Source of the DNA: Belliella aquatica
Lineage (GTDB): Bacteria > Bacteroidota > Bacteroidia > Cytophagales > Cyclobacteriaceae
Direction of reading: 5' to 3'
Assembly: GCF_014637795.1 (NCBI RefSeq)
Contig: NZ_BMFD01000011.1
Location: 62,001-126,000, forward strand
DNA: 64,000 bases
Below the pieces are notes generated by a model. The model worked only from the letters and a program-made list of their open reading frames with translations. It did no database searches and had not been told where the DNA came from. This document shows, in pieces, positions 61,054-64,000 of this stretch; positions within the stretch are counted from its first letter, which is position 1, and the number at the start of each line of letters is the position of its first letter. The position numbers were made by a program, and so were the translations under genes.

Positions 61054-61563
61054 TTATTCTGAATAATCTTCATCTTGTTCATCAACATCAGATCCTGAAG
61101 TTCCATCCATTAACTTTTCCAATATAGATGAAGAAAGCATATTGTAATTATCTTCACCAATTAATTCTCTTACATCATTTTGTAGCTCTTTAAGCTGATC
61201 TACGCATTCTCTAAAAATTTCAATTTCGTCTTTGAATTCATTTAAAATTTCGCCAACTTCTGAAAACTCTTTGACAATAGCTTCAGGATTTTCAATGATC
61301 TTTTCAGGTTCAAAATCTATTTTATTTTCGATATTTTCTAATTTATCTTTAACTTCAGTAATGTCTCCTTTTTCAATATCTCCACCTAATTCTTCGTTAT
61401 TGGTATCTAAAAATTTATCTTTAAGAGACTCTACAATATTTTTACCGAGTTCTCTATCAAAGGTTTTTGGACCCAAACCCTCTTGGCTTATTTTTTTCCC
61501 TACTTCTTTTAATGCAACTTCGCCAATCTCTTTAGCTACTTTTACAAATCCTTCAATTGCCAT
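61054..61563 (-). CDS. Acidic, helical protein of unknown function overlapping the ATPase gene
   Basis: 169 residues from the ATG at 61563, which overlaps the end of the HerA-like gene by 11 bases. A basic amphipathic N-terminus (EGFVKVAKEIGEVALKEVGK) leads to a long acidic, helix-forming middle rich in Glu, Asp and Lys (EVKDKLENIENKIDFEPEKI, FKDEIEIFRECVDQLKEL, LQNDVRELIGEDNYN) and an acidic tail. It looks like a coiled-coil partner. No family recognised. The overlap and order suggest that it works with the ATPase. Confidence 0.72.
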   Translation of the reverse strand: MAIEGFVKVAKEIGEVALKEVGKKISQEGLGPKTFDRELGKNIVESLKDKFLDTNNEELGGDIEKGDITEVKDKLENIENKIDFEPEKIIENPEAIVKEFSEVGEILNEFKDEIEIFRECVDQLKELQNDVRELIGEDNYNMLSSSILEKLMDGTSGSDVDEQDEDYSE

Positions 61564-64000
61564 ATTCTACCGATTTAATAACGTGGTGATAAATTTTTAA
61601 ACTAGATTCAGTAGGGTAGTAGCTTTTCAAACTATTAACAAGATTTTTCTTAAACTCTCTTTTAAACCTACTTCTTTCAATGTTTTCAGGTGTATTATAA
61701 ATTGTAAATTTTAAAATATTTTTAATGTTACAAATATCAAAAACAAATGATCTTGAAATAATATCATTATCTATGTTTTCAATTATCCGTTTATAATTTT
61801 TAAAATATGGTTCTTGCTCAAATGGTTTAAATATTTCTTCAAAAGATTTTTCATTTTTAAAATCACTATCAAAAAGATATCTAGCCAATATCATCTGAAA
61901 GTCTTTCTCTGGTCTACCTAGAGAAAATTTATAGTTGTTTTCTTTATTTTCAAACAAGTGAAATTTACACAAAATAGACTCTTGCCAATCATTCTGATAA
62001 ATTGCTGCAACTCCAGTATCCAAGGAAGCTAGCTCTTCAATCTGTTCGTCAGTAAGATTCATAGCCTTACCTACTAATTCTCTATCATCAAAATCCGGAA
62101 GTCGTAAACAAATTTTTGTATTGGTATTTCTGATAGCAGACATGTCCATTAATCCGGGTGCTTGATCAGCAAGAATAAAACCCTCACCATAGGTTCTCAT
62201 TTCAGCTATAGCATTAGAAATCATTTCAACAGACTTACCTTGTAAATTGCTTGAATTTGAAGAATGTTCAGTGGATGTCCTTTTTAATAAATTGTGAGCC
62301 TCTTCCAAAACTGTCACATGCTTTAGATCACTATTATTCCCTGTTCTGGTTGAGATTCTATATTCATTTAGCTTCATGAAAAGAATTCCCATTAACAATG
62401 CTTTAGTCTCTGAAGAGGCGACTCTAGATAGATCAACGATCACATTTTGATCAAACAACGATTCATCAGACAAGCCGTTTTCATCAAATACTAGACTTAA
62501 GAGTCCATTAGTTAAGCTTTTTACTCTTGTTACCAATGCACCTTCATAGTTGTTTTTGATTTCTTGAGAATAACTTGAATTTTTAATAACATCTGGGAGT
62601 ACTTTTAGCAAATCATGGAAAGTTGGAAAATCACGCTCCTTCATTGTGTTTACAGAATTAATTAAATCCCAGCCCTTACATATATAAGCTTGTTCTATTC
62701 CTTCTTTCAAGACAGCTGGCATTGCAGCCTCCATTGGCCAACATGCATTTAGAATTTCTATAAATCGATCTATGTGTTCATAAACATGGATTTCTTCTGG
62801 AAATGCGAAAGGATTAATTTTCAATAAATGATTTAATCTTGGATTTGTACCAAAAACTGAGACGTTTTTCCTATTTCCAAAAATATCTTTGTACTCTCCT
62901 TTGGCTGGTTCTATAACCAAGAATTTGATCTCCTTTTTATAAAGATTTTCAAGTAAGTTATAGGTAACATTCGATTTACCAGAACCAGTACTTCCTGTTA
63001 CGAAGATGTGGCTAGTAAATTTATTGGAATCCAAATAAACCGGGGTTTTATATTTCTTATCATAGTTAAAAAGATTCCCAATCTCGATTTTTCGTTTCGA
63101 TTCAAAATTTTTAAGATTACTACCAAAAGGTGATACTTCAACAACATCTAAACCTGGTACGGATTTATTAGGTAAAGAAATCTGAATAGTCAATTCATTT
63201 GTGTTCACTGCATTTGCTAAAAAACCTTCATCATTAGATCTTGTGATGATTTTAGGAAGTTCGTAATGGCTCAAATATGCTTTTAAATTTAATAATGATT
63301 CTCGATCTAAATCATTAAATGTCTTAATGGAATTTGGCTCAACATTAGAATTTTCACCTTTAATTACACCGGCATAAATGTTGGCAGCCATTACACTATT
63401 TTGATGCTTTTCTGAAAGGAAATACGCTCCAACATTCCAGAATCCTTGACCTTTTCCTGATTCAAGTCTTTCTATTTGCTTGTCAAGTTTTTCTAAAAAA
63501 TTTGAAACTTTCTTATCAGTATAGGTAAACTGAACACCTTCATTTATTCCTTCCGTTGAGGAAACAGAAGAAGTCGATCCACTGTTTTCACTCTTTGTCT
63601 TCGTTGTAGTTTCAGATTCTGAAGATGTTTCACTTTTTGTTAAACCTATTGTTTTGCTTCCTTCAGCAGATTTTTTTAGAAATTGTTTACCTGTTTTAGA
63701 ATTTAATTTATCTGCAATCCTATCTGCATAATAGCCAAGTTCACTTCCTGTTCCGCCTATGGCAATCGCAAATTTTTTCAAGAACCATGGACTTGAGTTG
63801 GTGGTTTTTGACTCGTTCGTACCTTCTGTTTTTGAATTTGATTTTGAATTTCCCTCTGCTATGCTTTCCGATAAAGAAACTGTGATTCCTTCTGTACTTC
63901 CTTTAGACGTGCTTATACCTCTATTTTCTACACGTTCTTTAAGATGAGATACCTCACTATATATTTTTTCATAAATGTCTAAAGCAAAAACAACTTCTTC
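61553..64000 (-). CDS. HerA/DUF87-type ATPase with Ser/Thr-rich region; N-terminus cut by window edge
   Basis: The frame is open from 61553 to the right edge (at least 815 residues). The TTG at 63781 is only an internal codon; upstream of it the frame continues with IYEKIYSEVSHLKERVENRG and a Ser/Thr/Gly-rich stretch. A second low-complexity region lies at about 63550-63670 (KSETSSESETTTKTKSENSG). Walker A is VTGSTGSGKSN at 62970-63002, Walker B is HVTVLEEAHNLLKR at 62280-62320, and a later sensor-like part is EGFILADQAPGLMDMS. The DUF87/HerA fold pumps or unwinds DNA or moves proteins, often as hexamers in repair, conjugation or defence. It overlaps the next gene by 11 bases. Confidence 0.85.
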   Translation of the reverse strand, partial: EEVVFALDIYEKIYSEVSHLKERVENRGISTSKGSTEGITVSLSESIAEGNSKSNSKTEGTNESKTTNSSPWFLKKFAIAIGGTGSELGYYADRIADKLNSKTGKQFLKKSAEGSKTIGLTKSETSSESETTTKTKSENSGSTSSVSSTEGINEGVQFTYTDKKVSNFLEKLDKQIERLESGKGQGFWNVGAYFLSEKHQNSVMAANIYAGVIKGENSNVEPNSIKTFNDLDRESLLNLKAYLSHYELPKIITRSNDEGFLANAVNTNELTIQISLPNKSVPGLDVVEVSPFGSNLKNFESKRKIEIGNLFNYDKKYKTPVYLDSNKFTSHIFVTGSTGSGKSNVTYNLLENLYKKEIKFLVIEPAKGEYKDIFGNRKNVSVFGTNPRLNHLLKINPFAFPEEIHVYEHIDRFIEILNACWPMEAAMPAVLKEGIEQAYICKGWDLINSVNTMKERDFPTFHDLLKVLPDVIKNSSYSQEIKNNYEGALVTRVKSLTNGLLSLVFDENGLSDESLFDQNVIVDLSRVASSETKALLMGILFMKLNEYRISTRTGNNSDLKHVTVLEEAHNLLKRTSTEHSSNSSNLQGKSVEMISNAIAEMRTYGEGFILADQAPGLMDMSAIRNTNTKICLRLPDFDDRELVGKAMNLTDEQIEELASLDTGVAAIYQNDWQESILCKFHLFENKENNYKFSLGRPEKDFQMILARYLFDSDFKNEKSFEEIFKPFEQEPYFKNYKRIIENIDNDIISRSFVFDICNIKNILKFTIYNTPENIERSRFKREFKKNLVNSLKSYYPTESSLKIYHHVIKSVEYGN

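Noticed and set aside
63759-63947. 62-residue plus-strand ORF over the right end
   Set aside because: It lies opposite the open reading frame of the HerA-type ATPase, and its composition mirrors the Ser/Thr-rich coding strand.
1-64000. tRNA, rRNA and known riboswitches
   Set aside because: I looked through the gaps by eye and found no cloverleaf or known motif; a covariance-model search was not possible, so small RNAs may be missed.

Overview
The window looks like chromosomal DNA from a member of the Bacteroidota, most likely the Cytophagales (Cyclobacteriaceae-like). The evidence is a low-GC sequence, a SusC/SusD pair with lipoprotein signals, promoter-like sites of the Bacteroidota type (TTTG near -33, TAnnTTTG near -7), weak or absent Shine-Dalgarno sequences, several TTG/GTG starts, and many families typical of that phylum (DUF4301, DUF6526-like, DUF5777-like, DUF1080, Tat-exported Gfo/Idh/MocA oxidoreductases). 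The genus is inferred, not proven. I saw no rRNA, tRNA, CRISPR array, insertion sequence or prophage.

Layout. 1-22 kb is mostly housekeeping: a serine hydrolase cut by the left edge, a flavoprotein and a Rossmann oxidoreductase, an aldo/keto reductase, a YihY/BrkB membrane protein, a phosphohexomutase, 4-hydroxyphenylpyruvate dioxygenase, an acyltransferase with a BASS transporter, a TlpA-like thioredoxin lipoprotein, SMC with a divergent small membrane-anchored protein, a Rieske/YceI/beta-barrel unit, a WYL-type regulator and a lipoprotein. 22-31 kb runs mainly on the minus strand. It holds a DUF4301 protein, a CPBP protease and then a tight six-gene run: SSS transporter, (alpha/alpha)6 glycosidase, PfkB kinase and the three 5-oxoprolinase subunits PxpA, PxpB and PxpC. 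A LacI regulator is divergent from that run, with an operator-like palindrome between them.

31-47 kb continues the carbohydrate theme: a GH13 branching enzyme, a SusC/SusD pair, and a cluster with mannonate dehydratase (UxuA), an SDR resembling D-mannonate oxidoreductase, two exported Gfo/Idh/MocA oxidoreductases, a double-DUF1080 lipoprotein and a second LacI regulator. Four palindromes of the form GNAAWCGWTTNC lie in three divergent intergenic regions here, which suggests small LacI regulons. UxuA and the SDR together would take fructuronate to 2-keto-3-deoxygluconate. The oxidoreductase and DUF1080 genes suggest periplasmic work on oxidised sugars.

47-59 kb is mixed: DUF6526-like, two GNAT acetyltransferases, the ribosome-rescue hydrolase ArfB, a large M14 peptidase, an MlaE-MlaF-MlaD lipid-transport operon, a ROK kinase, a calcineurin-like phosphoesterase, a sigma-factor fragment and SelO. 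59-64 kb is the least ordinary part. It has a large HerA/DUF87-type ATPase that runs off the right edge with a Ser/Thr/Gly-rich region, an overlapping acidic partner gene, two paralogous small proteins of no family I recognise, a 52-codon ORF and a DUF6567-like lipoprotein. This stretch is the best candidate for an undescribed system.
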